The translations under genes were made by a program, and so were the position numbers. The notes under the pieces were generated by a model, which did not search any database, was not told the DNA's origin, and worked only from the letters and a program-made list of their open reading frames with translations. Below, piece after piece: positions 35,511 to 45,846 of a stretch of DNA of 54,434 bases. Position 1 is the first letter of the stretch. Each line of letters begins with the position of its first letter. Source of the stretch: Fibrobacterota bacterium (GTDB lineage: Bacteria > Fibrobacterota > Fibrobacteria > UBA11236); assembly GCA_028287465.1 (NCBI GenBank), contig JAQBPO010000048.1, forward strand, positions 1 through 54,434, given 5' to 3'.

Positions 35511-37589
35511 ATGCCGCCACGGGGGACCCGTTCCCTGATCTGGGCCTGCGCCGCCTTGCTGGGCGCGTGCGCCCATATGGAGGCCCCCCCGGGCGGCCCC
35601 GCGGATACCAAGCGCCCCTACGTAACCGCCGTGTATCCCGCGCCGGACTCGACCAACGTCCCGCGGGAACTCAAGGCGCAGATCGCCTTCTCCGAATGGA
35701 TCGCGACCGATGCCGAGCGGGGCAAGGTCTATCTCAATCCCCCCCTGACCAAGCGGCTCAAGACGCGCCTATCCGGGAACGTGCTCGAGGTCACCAGCAA
35801 GGGGACCCTGGACACCAACACCACCTACGTCCTCGGGGTGCTCGGATCCATCAAGGATCTCAACGGCCAGCCGCTGGAGGGCCCCCTGCAACTGGCCTTC
35901 TCCACCGGCCCCAAGCTCGACTCGGGCGTATTCCAGGGACGGGAGACTCCGTTCCAGGGACGGCCTGCGGCAGGATCCTTCGCGGCCCTTTATCCCCGCG
36001 GGGCGGAGTTGCGCGCGCGCTTCCAGCACCTTACCCGCCGCAACGACAGCGTCGTGACGCCTACCCCCCAGCCCGATCCGCTGAAGGAAAGGCCCGCCTA
36101 TATCGCGCCGGCGGATACCCTGGGCCGCTTTTCGTTCCGGTCCGTCCGCCCCGGCCGGTACGGCCTGGTGGGATTCCAGGACATCAACGGGGACCTGGCG
36201 CCCAACGTCGGCTCGGAGGCCTTGGCCATCGGGCGCTCCGTGGACATCGCCGCGGCGCCCGGCGAACCGGTCTCCCTGGGACTGGCCCCATACGACACCA
36301 TCCCCGTGCGCCTGGTGGAAGCCAGATGGGCCGGCGAAAGCGTGAAGGGCGGCCTGGCCTATGGGACCATCCGCCTCAAGTTCAACCGTCCGCCCCACCC
36401 CACCCAATGCCTCCGCCGCGAAGCCTACGCCTTGCGCAGGCTGGGGCCCAAGGGCGCTCCCGACTCCGGCGCGCCGCTCCCGGTGCAGGACGTCTGCCTC
36501 AATCCCGCCACGGGCGAAATCGAGCTCTCGACCATGCCCTTGGATCCGGACAGCCAGTACGTGGCCTACTGCCCCGGCCTCCGCGACCTCTATGGTAACC
36601 TTGCCGATACCCTTAAGGCCCGCGCCGCCTTCCCCGTGGGCCGCGCGGTGGACACGGCCAAACCGGCCATGACCTTCCTGGCCCCGCGCAAGGTGACCGG
36701 CGAGGTGCCCCGCCTTCCGGTGGACAATCTGCTGCCCAGCCGCGGCATCACCGTTTACTACTCCCGCCTGCTCTCGGACTCGACCCTGAATTGGCTCCGC
36801 ACCAATCTTGTGCTCAAGGCGGACACCGCCGAGGCGCGGTGGACCCTGGCGCGCCTGAACCACCATGAGTTCTCCCTGACCCTCGCCTTGGGCGTCCCTT
36901 TGAAAGGCCAACGGCTCGGCATAGGGCTCAAACCCGATTCGGCCGCGCTCAAGGCATCCGTTCCTGCGGCGAAACCGGCCACGGCGACGGTCCCTGCCTC
37001 CCCCGCCATCCCCAAGGTCCCGGCGCCCTCCGGCAAGGATTCGGTCCGGGCCGCGCCCGCGGTCCCGCAGCCGATCCCGGTCGCCGCCTTCACCCTTGTG
37101 GACGCGGCCAAGCTCGGCTCCCTGAAGTTCAGCCAGGATCCCTCGGCCTACGGCACCCGCCTGGTCATCCGCGGGGCCGTATCACCCATCGAATACAGCC
37201 GGGTGACCCCGGCCGCCGCCGAATTCATCGTCGACAGCCTGCCGGAAGGCTTTTACGCGGTGGATTACTTCCGGGACACTAATGGCGATGGGGTCTGGCA
37301 TCCCGGAAGCCTGGCTCCCTGGGCCGTGCAGGAACCCTACGTTCAATGGGCCGATTCCGTGGAAGTGAAGGCCGGGGGCGTCAGCCGCGGGGATGGATCC
37401 AGGGGCAATCCGGCGCCTTCGGGACCTGGCGGAACCGGCAATCCGCCCATTCCTGGGCCTACGGGCCCTACGAAGACTCCTCCGGGTCCGGCAGGAACGC
37501 CCGGCGCGCCTGCGCCGGCTCCGCAAGTTCCGGCCAACGCCCCGGAATCCTCCGTCGAACGTAAGCTTTCCTGGCCACCCGCCTGGTAA
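35511..37589 (+). CDS. SbsA/Ig-like domain lipoprotein
   Basis: A 692-residue lipoprotein (lipobox LLGAC, Cys20). After the Cys comes APPGGPADTKRPYVTAVYP, the typical beginning of FCB lipoproteins with an N-terminal Big_5 (SbsA Ig-like) domain (about 35-135), which has the VPRELKAQIAFSEWIATDA strand. The middle contains repeated strand-rich segments, including GRFSFRSVRPGRYGLVGFQD, a possible carboxypeptidase-regulatory-like fold. The last ~80 residues are Pro/Gly/Thr-rich and probably disordered. Start taken at 35511, 7 bases after lepB, not at the earlier in-frame codon. Function unknown, likely surface or periplasmic. Confidence 0.85.
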   Translation: MPPRGTRSLIWACAALLGACAHMEAPPGGPADTKRPYVTAVYPAPDSTNVPRELKAQIAFSEWIATDAERGKVYLNPPLTKRLKTRLSGNVLEVTSKGTLDTNTTYVLGVLGSIKDLNGQPLEGPLQLAFSTGPKLDSGVFQGRETPFQGRPAAGSFAALYPRGAELRARFQHLTRRNDSVVTPTPQPDPLKERPAYIAPADTLGRFSFRSVRPGRYGLVGFQDINGDLAPNVGSEALAIGRSVDIAAAPGEPVSLGLAPYDTIPVRLVEARWAGESVKGGLAYGTIRLKFNRPPHPTQCLRREAYALRRLGPKGAPDSGAPLPVQDVCLNPATGEIELSTMPLDPDSQYVAYCPGLRDLYGNLADTLKARAAFPVGRAVDTAKPAMTFLAPRKVTGEVPRLPVDNLLPSRGITVYYSRLLSDSTLNWLRTNLVLKADTAEARWTLARLNHHEFSLTLALGVPLKGQRLGIGLKPDSAALKASVPAAKPATATVPASPAIPKVPAPSGKDSVRAAPAVPQPIPVAAFTLVDAAKLGSLKFSQDPSAYGTRLVIRGAVSPIEYSRVTPAAAEFIVDSLPEGFYAVDYFRDTNGDGVWHPGSLAPWAVQEPYVQWADSVEVKAGGVSRGDGSRGNPAPSGPGGTGNPPIPGPTGPTKTPPGPAGTPGAPAPAPQVPANAPESSVERKLSWPPAW

Positions 37590-37670
37590 GCGGAATCGCC
37601 GGTGAGGCCGGTCGCGATTTCCCGTACCTTGGGCGGAAACAGCTGAAAAATCTACCTTTCCGTCGGTATC

Positions 37671-38174
37671 ATGGATGATTTCGTGCCCATCGCCTCCAGT
37701 GCGGAACGTGCTTCGCTGGAGCGGCTTGAGAAGTATCTGACGCATCATGGCATCCACTGCCACGTCCGACAGGACGATCGCAATGCGGAAAAATTCCATC
37801 TGTTGGTCTCGCCGCCGAATCTGGATCAGGCCCAACGCGTCCTGGACGATATCGCGTACAGCAGCATCGATCCCGACAATGCCGAGGAGACGATCGAGAT
37901 CAGCTTCGACGGCACCGAGCGCATCGAGGTCGCCACCTGGTTGCAGATCCTCCTGGACGAGCAGGACCACGAAGGCTCTCCCGTGTATTTCTTCCGCGGG
38001 GAATTCGAAGCCATCCTCGACGAGCTCCATGCCTCCGGCCGCGTCGACATCCCTTTGTACATCCTCAAGGGGCTCAAGAGTTTCATCCCGGTGGGGCCCA
38101 AGCGCACCGTGATGGGCCAGGGCCTGCAGGAATTCTTCTCCCTCATCGAAGCGGCAGCCAGGGGCGAGGTCTAG
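37671..38174 (+). CDS. DUF2007-like small cytosolic protein
   Basis: A 167-residue protein. The N-terminal part (residues 5-60), ASLERLEKYLTHHGIHCHVR then LLVSPPNLDQAQRVLDDI, matches the DUF2007 pattern (putative signal-transducing, ACT-like) as I recall it. The remaining alpha/beta part has ESIDGTERIEV-like strands (here EISFDGTERIEVATWLQILL) and a last helix LQEFFSLIEAAA. It is 4 bases before the kinase gene on the same strand, so the two are likely cotranscribed and may share a signalling role. Function not demonstrated. Confidence 0.7.
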   Translation: MDDFVPIASSAERASLERLEKYLTHHGIHCHVRQDDRNAEKFHLLVSPPNLDQAQRVLDDIAYSSIDPDNAEETIEISFDGTERIEVATWLQILLDEQDHEGSPVYFFRGEFEAILDELHASGRVDIPLYILKGLKSFIPVGPKRTVMGQGLQEFFSLIEAAARGEV

Positions 38175-38178
38175 CCCC

Positions 38179-39885
38179 ATGATGCTCTCGGAAGCCACCG
38201 ACACCCGCTACGACATCGTCAAGCTTCTCGGCCAGGGCGCGTCGGCCACGGTCTACCTCGCCCGCCACATCGCCCTCGGCGAATTGCGCGTCCTGAAGAT
38301 CCTCCATCATGACATGATGATGGACGCCAAGCGGCGCAACAAGTTCAAGATGGAAGCCCAGGTTTCGGCGCATCTAAAGCATCCCGCCATCGTGCAGGTG
38401 TTCGACGTGACCCAGACCACCTCAAAGCTCCAGATCGAGATGGAATACATCGACGGCCTGAGCCTGCGGCAGTACCTCGAGAAGCGCAAGAGCTTTCCGC
38501 TTTCCGTTTCCATCGCCATCGTGTACGCCGTGCTGGAAGGGATGGAACACGCCCATCGCGCGCGCCTCACCTTCGGGGAGACGGTGCTTGACGGGGTCAT
38601 CCATCGGGATCTCAAGCCCGAGAACATCATGGTCCGCAGGAATGGCCAGCCGGTCATCTGCGATTTCGGGGTGGCCAAGGTCGGAGCGGACCTGATGACC
38701 CAGACCCAGCATATCAGCGGCAGCGTTGCCTACATGGCCCCGGAGCGCCTGCGCGGCGAACTGAGCACCCGCAGCATCGACGTGTTCGCCCTGGGCGTGA
38801 TGTTCTTCGAGCTGCACAAGGGCTACCGGCCCTTCTCCGGCAACAACAAGACCCAGGTCCTCGAGAACATCCTCAGGTGGAACATAGTGGACCTGGATCA
38901 GGACTGGCGCGGAAGCGACTCCGCCGTGCTGCAAATCGTCCGCAAGGCCCTGGCCCGCGAACCCGCCAACCGGTACCAGGACGCGGGCCAGATGCTCGCC
39001 GCTCTCCGCCCCATCTACAAGCTCTATCACGGGGACGCGCCTCCGGCGGCTGTCCTTCAGGACTACCTGACCCGCGGCCAGTTCACCACGGCGGAATTCA
39101 AGGCCTTGTTGCCCGAGGAAACCCCCTGGCGCCTTCGCATCGCAAAGGCCGTCGGCGTCCTGGCCCTGGGCGGCGCGGCCTGGTTCGCCTTCCAGGCCTT
39201 GCAGAGCGGGCGGTCGAAACAGGAAGCAACGGCCAAGTCGGCGGCACTTAATGGGGCCAATGCCGCGAATGCTTCCGCGTCCATGGCCGCGCCGGCCCAA
39301 GCCCCTGCGCCCGCAGCGCCCGGGACGTCGCCCGCAGGGTCTCCTCCGGCCGCCTTCGCGAACGGATCCCTCCAGTCCGGATCCGGCGCCATCGCCCAGG
39401 ATCGGAGCGCGGCGGAAGAAGCCGCGGATCGGTCCCGCGCCGCAGGCATCGCGGACGCGGAGCGCAAGGTCAAGGCGCTCCCCCAGGGTGAACAGCAAAG
39501 CGGATATTACGCCATGGCCAAGGCCAGCCTCCGCGAAAAGCGCGATCCGGGCCGGGCCCTGCTGCTCGTCAACAAGGCGCTCGATTACTCCTTCCATCCC
39601 ACCATCGCCCTGCTCAAGGTCGAGATCCTCCAGGACCAGGAGATGTTCAACCTGGCCGATACGGAACTCGCGCGCATCGCGCCTTGGCTGCGGAAGATGA
39701 CGCGGGACAACCAGGCCCAGTTCCATTGGCTCTCCGCCCAGCAGCAATTCCGGCGCGGCGCCGAGGCCAACCCCCGGGGCAGGGCCAAGGCCAAGGCCTC
39801 GCTCAAGCAATACCTAGCCCTCAAGCCGAAGGGCTCGGAAGAAAACCTTAAGAAGGCCCAACAGCTCCTTCGCAGCCTCAAATGA
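38179..39885 (+). CDS. Ser/Thr protein kinase with membrane segment and TPR-like C-terminus
   Basis: Hanks-type kinase of 568 residues. Gly-loop GQGASATV (18-25), catalytic K40, HRDLKPENIM with D144, DFG with D162, APERL and the closing Arg region are present, so it should be active. A single transmembrane helix (about 327-345) separates the cytosolic kinase from an Ala/Pro-rich linker and a C-terminal helical domain (about 420-568) that looks TPR-like. The C-terminal part would be extracytoplasmic. The start is one of the adjacent ATGs at 38179/38182. It is downstream of a DUF2007-like gene; targets unknown. Confidence 0.93.
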   Translation: MMLSEATDTRYDIVKLLGQGASATVYLARHIALGELRVLKILHHDMMMDAKRRNKFKMEAQVSAHLKHPAIVQVFDVTQTTSKLQIEMEYIDGLSLRQYLEKRKSFPLSVSIAIVYAVLEGMEHAHRARLTFGETVLDGVIHRDLKPENIMVRRNGQPVICDFGVAKVGADLMTQTQHISGSVAYMAPERLRGELSTRSIDVFALGVMFFELHKGYRPFSGNNKTQVLENILRWNIVDLDQDWRGSDSAVLQIVRKALAREPANRYQDAGQMLAALRPIYKLYHGDAPPAAVLQDYLTRGQFTTAEFKALLPEETPWRLRIAKAVGVLALGGAAWFAFQALQSGRSKQEATAKSAALNGANAANASASMAAPAQAPAPAAPGTSPAGSPPAAFANGSLQSGSGAIAQDRSAAEEAADRSRAAGIADAERKVKALPQGEQQSGYYAMAKASLREKRDPGRALLLVNKALDYSFHPTIALLKVEILQDQEMFNLADTELARIAPWLRKMTRDNQAQFHWLSAQQQFRRGAEANPRGRAKAKASLKQYLALKPKGSEENLKKAQQLLRSLK

Positions 39886-39931
39886 TCCTTTATCCGGGGT
39901 TCGGCCCGGAATTTCCCACGGAGAACGCCTG

Positions 39932-42925
39932 ATGTTTAACCCATTGAGGGATTTCGTCGCCTTCGATCTCGAAACCACCGGGCTCGAGCGCGACACGGAC
40001 GAGATCATCGAGATCGGCGCCGTGCGCCTGCGCGGAGGCGTGATCGAAGATCGCATGTCCTGCCTCGTCAAATCGGAAAAAGGGCTCACCGCCCTCGTCG
40101 AATCCCTGACCGGCATCGACACGGCCATGCTGGAAGCGGCCATCGAGCCGCGCGAGGCCTTGGAGGCCTTCCTGCGCTTCAGCGATGGGCTCCCCCTGGT
40201 CGCCCACAATTCCGATTTCGATTCGGCCTTCCTGGAGCACGCCCTTTCCAAATTGTCCTTGCCGCCCCTCCCCAATCCCGTTTTCGATTCGCTGCTCCTG
40301 GCCCGGGTCGCCTGGCCGTCCATGGCCAGCCATCGCCTGGAAAGCCTGGTCGAAAAGCTGGGCATCCCGCCCCAGAAGGCGCACCGCGCCCTTCCCGACG
40401 CGGAGCAGGCCGCCGCCCTCTGGTTGAAGGCCGAAGAGAAACTCGCCGGTTACGCCCCCCGAACCCTGGCCGCCCTGGCCCGCGTGCTTTCGGCCGGTCC
40501 CGATCAATGGCGCGGCCTGTTCGGCGGAAGCGCCTCGGAGGCCGAGGGAAGCGCCTCGGAGGCGGACATCGATGCCGCCGCCCTGATCTCCGGGTCCCGC
40601 CAGGCGCAAGCCCAGGCCCAATCCCCGGCCGCCGTTTCCGGAATCAAGCCGGAAGCCTCCTCCGAATCCCTTTTCGCCTCGGGCAAGGTGGCCGAGGCCT
40701 TCGCATCCCTGGATCGTCCCTACCAGGCCCGCGCCAAACAGGCGCGTATGGCCTTCCTGGCCGAGCGCGCCTTCAAGGAATCCCGTTTCCTGGTGGTGGA
40801 GGCCGAACCCGGGACGGGAAGGCTCCTGGCCTGCCTCGTTCCGGCCCTGCGCCAGGCCCAGGCGCGCAAGCGCCCCGTTTTCATCGCGGTCTCGGGCCGC
40901 GGCCGGCTGGAGCGCGTGGCGGCTTTCGAGATTCCCCTGCTGAAATCCCTGTTCGGGGACGGCATCCGGGTGGAACCGCTCAAGGCTCCCTCTTCCTATC
41001 TCAGCCCTCGCAAGCTGGCCGGCGTCCTGGCGCATCCGGAAACGCGCTTGTCGCGGGAAGAGCGGCTGGCCATCCTCCCCATCATCACCTGGCTGGAAGG
41101 AACGTCCGAGGGCGACATTTCCGGGAACATGGGCTTCAACCATGAGCGCAACAGGCTCCTCTGGTCCAAGCTGGCGTCGGATTCCTACGCCGCCGAGCCC
41201 GGGAGCCATGCCCATGCCGCCCGCGAGCGCGCGAACCGGGCGCAGTTGGTGCTCCTCACCCATGACCTCTTCCTGGACGATCTGGCGCTGGATTTCGCCC
41301 TGCTGCCTACCTATGAGGCCATCGTTTTCGACGAGGCCCACCGCTTTCCGGAGGCGGCCCAGACGCGCCTCGGCCGGGAGGTCAGCTTTTTCCGGCTGAA
41401 GCATATCCTTCAGACCCTGGCGCAGTCCAAGCAGGATGCGAGCGGCCTGTTGGCCGAGCTGGAACGGACCGCGGGCGGAAGCCCGGCCGTGGAAACGCAT
41501 GCGACGGACGCGGCGGCGGACGATTCCGCCGCCCAGGCGACCGGAGCCGAACCGGGCGATGCCTCGGCCGCCGAGGCGGGAGAAGCCGCTCCCCAGGCGC
41601 ACGCGGCTGAACCCAAGAACGACCTGGAACGCCTGCGGCAGAAGGTCTTCGAACCCGAACGCCAATTGCAGAAGTTCTTCAACAAGATCGCCAAGCATGC
41701 CCAGAAGCGGCGCAAGGACGGCGAGAACCGCATCCGGTACGCGGACAAGCTCGTGGTGGAATTCAACGCCGGTCCCGAAGCCGTGATTACATCCATCTCG
41801 GATCTGGAAGCCCTGCTCGGCCGCCTGGCGGAAACCCGCGAAGACCTGGCCCCGGACCTGCGCAAGACGGCGGACCTGCTGAAGGCCTTCCGGACCGATC
41901 TGGAGCATCTGGCCCATCCTTCCGGGAACGGCGAGGTCTTCTGGATCGAGGATTTCCCCAACCCGCATCGGGCCCTCATCCGCAGCGCGAACCTGAATGT
42001 GGGCGCCCTGCTGGCGGAAAAGTTCTACCCGCAGATGGACGCGATCCTCTTCGCGTCCCCGGCCATCGCCCTGGGCGACGAATTCAAATTCTTCTGCCGG
42101 CAACTGGGCCTGGAAACCGCTTTCCCCGATCGCCTCAAGACCGCCCTCGTGCGCGCGGGCAAGGACAAGGACGAGCGCCCGGATCCCATCTTCATCGCGC
42201 GGTTCAGCCCGGTGCTTTCCAACAATGGCGCCTTGCAGGCCATGGGTCAGATCCTCATCCGGGGGCTGCAGCGCTTCATGAAACCGTCCTTCGCGCTTTT
42301 CACCCATATCGGCATGCTCAAGCAGGCGCGCGCCATCCTCCAGGAAGGCCTTTCCAAGGACGGCCGCATGGTGGTGGCCCAGCACGTGGACGGCAGCCGG
42401 GAAAACCTGTTGCACCTGTTCCGGAACCGTCCCGACGCCTGCCTGTTGGGCACGGAGTCCTTCGTGGAGACCCTGGCCCAAAGCGACTCCCTCCCCGAGA
42501 TCGTCATCGTCACCAAGCTCCCCTTCCCGGTGCCGACCGAGCCGACCATCGCCCCGCATCTGGAAAGGCTCCAGGAGGAGGGCAAGAATCCGCTGTACGA
42601 ATATCTGCTGCCGTGTTCCATCCTGCGCTTGAAGCAGGAGTTGAACCGCCTGCCGCGCCGCCCAGGACGCAAGCTCGCCATTTGGATCATGGATCCGCGC
42701 CTGGCCACGGAGAAATACGCCCGCTTCTACCAGCGCAGCCTCGGCCGCGATGCGATCGTATGCGACACCGAAGCGGACCTTTTCGCCAGGACGGCCGCTG
42801 CGATCGAGCCCGGAGGCGATGCGGCTCCCGTGGCCCTTGACCCCGTTGCCGACGCGTCCGGCGAAGAAGCCGGGGCGGAAGCGGCCGAGGCTGCGGGTTC
42901 GCCCGCGTCGGCTCCGGCCGAGTAG
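39932..42925 (+). CDS. DnaQ-type exonuclease fused to a degenerate DinG-like helicase
   Basis: A 997-residue protein. The N-terminus is a DEDDh 3'-5' exonuclease: FDLETTG (D12, E14), VAHNSDFD and HRALPDAE. The C-terminal two thirds follow the DinG/XPD layout, with IVFDEAHRF as motif II and a late QELNRLPRRPGRK segment plus IMDPR at motif VI. Differences: Walker A reads EAEPGTGR, with R297 where the essential Lys is expected, and no Cys occupies the iron-sulfur positions (YLS where YLC is usual). Staphylococcal DinG, which also has the exonuclease and lacks the cluster, is a nuclease without helicase activity (established, as I recall). ATPase activity doubtful. An Ala-rich linker is present at about 490-550. 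Confidence 0.85.
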   Translation: MFNPLRDFVAFDLETTGLERDTDEIIEIGAVRLRGGVIEDRMSCLVKSEKGLTALVESLTGIDTAMLEAAIEPREALEAFLRFSDGLPLVAHNSDFDSAFLEHALSKLSLPPLPNPVFDSLLLARVAWPSMASHRLESLVEKLGIPPQKAHRALPDAEQAAALWLKAEEKLAGYAPRTLAALARVLSAGPDQWRGLFGGSASEAEGSASEADIDAAALISGSRQAQAQAQSPAAVSGIKPEASSESLFASGKVAEAFASLDRPYQARAKQARMAFLAERAFKESRFLVVEAEPGTGRLLACLVPALRQAQARKRPVFIAVSGRGRLERVAAFEIPLLKSLFGDGIRVEPLKAPSSYLSPRKLAGVLAHPETRLSREERLAILPIITWLEGTSEGDISGNMGFNHERNRLLWSKLASDSYAAEPGSHAHAARERANRAQLVLLTHDLFLDDLALDFALLPTYEAIVFDEAHRFPEAAQTRLGREVSFFRLKHILQTLAQSKQDASGLLAELERTAGGSPAVETHATDAAADDSAAQATGAEPGDASAAEAGEAAPQAHAAEPKNDLERLRQKVFEPERQLQKFFNKIAKHAQKRRKDGENRIRYADKLVVEFNAGPEAVITSISDLEALLGRLAETREDLAPDLRKTADLLKAFRTDLEHLAHPSGNGEVFWIEDFPNPHRALIRSANLNVGALLAEKFYPQMDAILFASPAIALGDEFKFFCRQLGLETAFPDRLKTALVRAGKDKDERPDPIFIARFSPVLSNNGALQAMGQILIRGLQRFMKPSFALFTHIGMLKQARAILQEGLSKDGRMVVAQHVDGSRENLLHLFRNRPDACLLGTESFVETLAQSDSLPEIVIVTKLPFPVPTEPTIAPHLERLQEEGKNPLYEYLLPCSILRLKQELNRLPRRPGRKLAIWIMDPRLATEKYARFYQRSLGRDAIVCDTEADLFARTAAAIEPGGDAAPVALDPVADASGEEAGAEAAEAAGSPASAPAE

Positions 42926-42986
42926 CCCGCGGCCCCGGTTCGCAGGTCGCGAAGCCCGATTCATCCCAACCGCCCGAGGAGCCCTT

Positions 42987-43682
42987 ATGGACATACCCAC
43001 CTTGGATCCCGCCACCCTGGGCTTCCTGGCCCTCGTGGCCGCGGTGTGCGGCATGTTCCTGTGGGGCGCCGCCGCCGCGGGCAATGGCCGCGCCGCCCTG
43101 ACGGCGGCCATGGTTCTCGCCCTCTGGCTGATCTACACCGGCCTGATGGCCGGCAAGGGGCTGCTCCTCGATCCGGAAGCCGTGCCCCCGCCCATGGCCC
43201 TAATCCTCTTTCCCGGCCTCATCCTGGCCGGCGCCGCCGCGTTCACGGGCTTCGGCGGCCGCATGGCGAAACACCTGGGTTACGCATCCCTTGTCGGTTT
43301 CCACGCCTTCCGCCTGCCCCTGGAGGGGCTGCTCTGGTGGTTCTACCGGCAGGGGCGCCTACCGGTCCAGATGACCTTCGAAGGCCGCAATCCGGACATC
43401 CTCACGGGCATCAGCGCCGTCATCCTGGCCGTGCTGCTGAAGCGCGGCGCCGCCGGGCGGAAAGCCGTCATGATCTGGAACCTGTGCGGGTTCGCCTTGC
43501 TGATCAACATCGTGACCGTGGCCATCCTCTCCCTTCCGGGACGGATGCGGGCCTTCCATAACGAGCCCGCCAATACCCTCGTCCTCTACTTTCCCTACGT
43601 ATGGCTCCCCGCGGTACTCGTCCTGGGGGCCCTTTTGGGGCATTTGCTGGTGTTCCGCAAGCTGCGGTTGATGCAACCATGA
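42987..43682 (+). CDS. Integral membrane protein, unknown
   Basis: A 231-residue hydrophobic protein with about six transmembrane helices (approx. 10-32, 37-57, 68-90, 128-147, 157-180 and 192-220). GAGGAG lies 6 bases before the ATG at 42987. No family is recognised. A motif of note is GFHAFRLPLEGLLWWFYRQG. It lies between the DinG-like gene and lptE on the same strand (61 and 52 bases). Confidence 0.7.
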   Translation: MDIPTLDPATLGFLALVAAVCGMFLWGAAAAGNGRAALTAAMVLALWLIYTGLMAGKGLLLDPEAVPPPMALILFPGLILAGAAAFTGFGGRMAKHLGYASLVGFHAFRLPLEGLLWWFYRQGRLPVQMTFEGRNPDILTGISAVILAVLLKRGAAGRKAVMIWNLCGFALLINIVTVAILSLPGRMRAFHNEPANTLVLYFPYVWLPAVLVLGALLGHLLVFRKLRLMQP

Positions 43683-43734
43683 GGGGGGCGCCCCTCCGCC
43701 GGCACCCATACCGTCCGCGTTTTTTTAAATTGGC

Positions 43735-44234
43735 ATGAGTATGCGCCCCTTCCTTTCCCTCCGCCTGGCCCTGGCCGCCTGCGCCGCCCTGGTCTTCCCG
43801 GGCTGCTACAGCTTTTCCGGGACCACCCTGCCCGGCCACCTGCGCACGGTGCGCATCGATCCGGTCGCCAACCGGACCTTGGAGTCCGCCCTGGCCGATC
43901 AGATCACCCAGGGCCTGGAAGAAGGGTTCCGCAGCCGCAGCAACCTGCGCAAGGTCAACGAGGGCGGGGACGCGGAGCTGATCACCGTGCTTACGGAATA
44001 TTCCCACCGCCCCCAGACCACCAGCGGCGCCACCGTGACCAGCTACCGGGTGGACATCCTGCTCAGCGTGCGTTTCGTGGACAGGGTCAAGGGCGATACG
44101 CTCTACAAGGACGATCATGTGCCCGGCTACGGGCTCTACGCCGTGGACCGGGGCGAAACGGAAGAGACCGGCAAGCGGCAGGCCGTCGAGAGCCTGGTCA
44201 AGGTGGTTCTGGACAATTCGGTATCGGGGTGGTG

Positions 44235-44235
<1 letters not shown>
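43735..44235 (+). CDS. lptE: LptE-like LPS-assembly lipoprotein
   Basis: A 166-residue outer-membrane lipoprotein. The signal ends in FPGC (Cys24). YSFSGTTLPGHLRTVRIDPV followed by NRT and ITQGLEEGFRSR matches the FCB LptE pattern (beta strand followed by helix). LptE supports LptD in placing lipopolysaccharide in the outer membrane. The protein is shorter than E. coli LptE but the fold signals agree; lptD is not in the window. Its stop overlaps the dapF start by one base (TGATG), showing translational coupling. Confidence 0.75.
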
Positions 44236-45074
<839 letters not shown>

Positions 45075-45087
45075 ATCGGCCTTTCGG

Positions 45088-45660
45088 CTATTGCTTGACC
45101 ACGAACATCTGGATTTTCAGGTCCGACAGCTCGAGCATCTTGTCCTCGGCGTCCTGCCTGGAATCGAAATAGCCCCAGCGCAGCTTGTAGTAAGGAGCGT
45201 CGAAGACCACGTCGACGGATCCGCCCAGCAGCTTCTCGTATTCCTGCTTTTTGGCCTGGGCCGCGTCCACGTCGGATTCCGCGCCGACCTGGAGCCGGAA
45301 ATTGCCCTTGCCCTTGGACGCGGGCTCGGCCGCCTTGGCGATTCCCGGTCCCCCGGTCACGGCCTGGGAGGCGGGCTTAACGGCCGCCATGGCGATCGGC
45401 TTGGCATCCAGGAGGTTATCCAGCTCCCCGGGTTCCTCGAACCGCTTGGAGGCCACGGGCGCCTCGGCCTTGGTTGAGGCCGGTTGGGCTTCCTCTCCGG
45501 GGCCGGATTGGGGGCCGGCGCCTTCGCGTTGCGCCATCCCGGCGCAACCGGACATGGCCCAGACCAGGGCCAAGGCAAGCATCAGGAAGGCCGCCTTCCC
45601 CGCCGCCCGGAAGTAAGAAAGCGCCCTTTCGAGATTCGTCTCCATCGTATCCATGCGCAT
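45088..45660 (-). CDS. SPOR-domain lipoprotein
   Basis: A 190-residue lipoprotein with N-terminal basic and hydrophobic region, lipobox MSGC (Cys39), a Pro/Ala/Lys-rich linker, and a C-terminal SPOR domain (about 115-190). The SPOR pattern FRLQVGAESDVDAAQAKKQE and KLRWGYFDSRQDAEDKMLEL is clear; SPOR domains bind denuded glycan strands at division sites. Start may be any of the ATGs at 45660, 45654 or 45645. It converges on dapF. Confidence 0.85.
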   Translation of the reverse strand: MRMDTMETNLERALSYFRAAGKAAFLMLALALVWAMSGCAGMAQREGAGPQSGPGEEAQPASTKAEAPVASKRFEEPGELDNLLDAKPIAMAAVKPASQAVTGGPGIAKAAEPASKGKGNFRLQVGAESDVDAAQAKKQEYEKLLGGSVDVVFDAPYYKLRWGYFDSRQDAEDKMLELSDLKIQMFVVKQ

Positions 45661-45846
45661 GACTACCGCCTTCCCGGGCGCCCGCGCGCCGCGGTACGGA
45701 AAGTAGCAAAGTGCCGTTCCCGCACAAACTGTCCGAAGAACCCAAATGTTTTACCACTCCATGATTGGCCGCAAACCGCGCCGGAGCGTAAAATCTGGCA
45801 TCGGAGGGCGTTGGCCCGGTAGGGTCCGGTAAGCAAGACAAGGCAA

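Noticed and set aside
33848-35611. 587-codon minus-strand frame opposite lepB
   Set aside because: Antisense of a signal peptidase whose catalytic motifs are intact; no family resemblance and no ribosome site.
39890-43111. 1073-codon minus-strand frame opposite the DinG-like gene
   Set aside because: Exact antisense of a well-supported gene, with the Gly/Arg-rich composition produced by GC-rich codon use.
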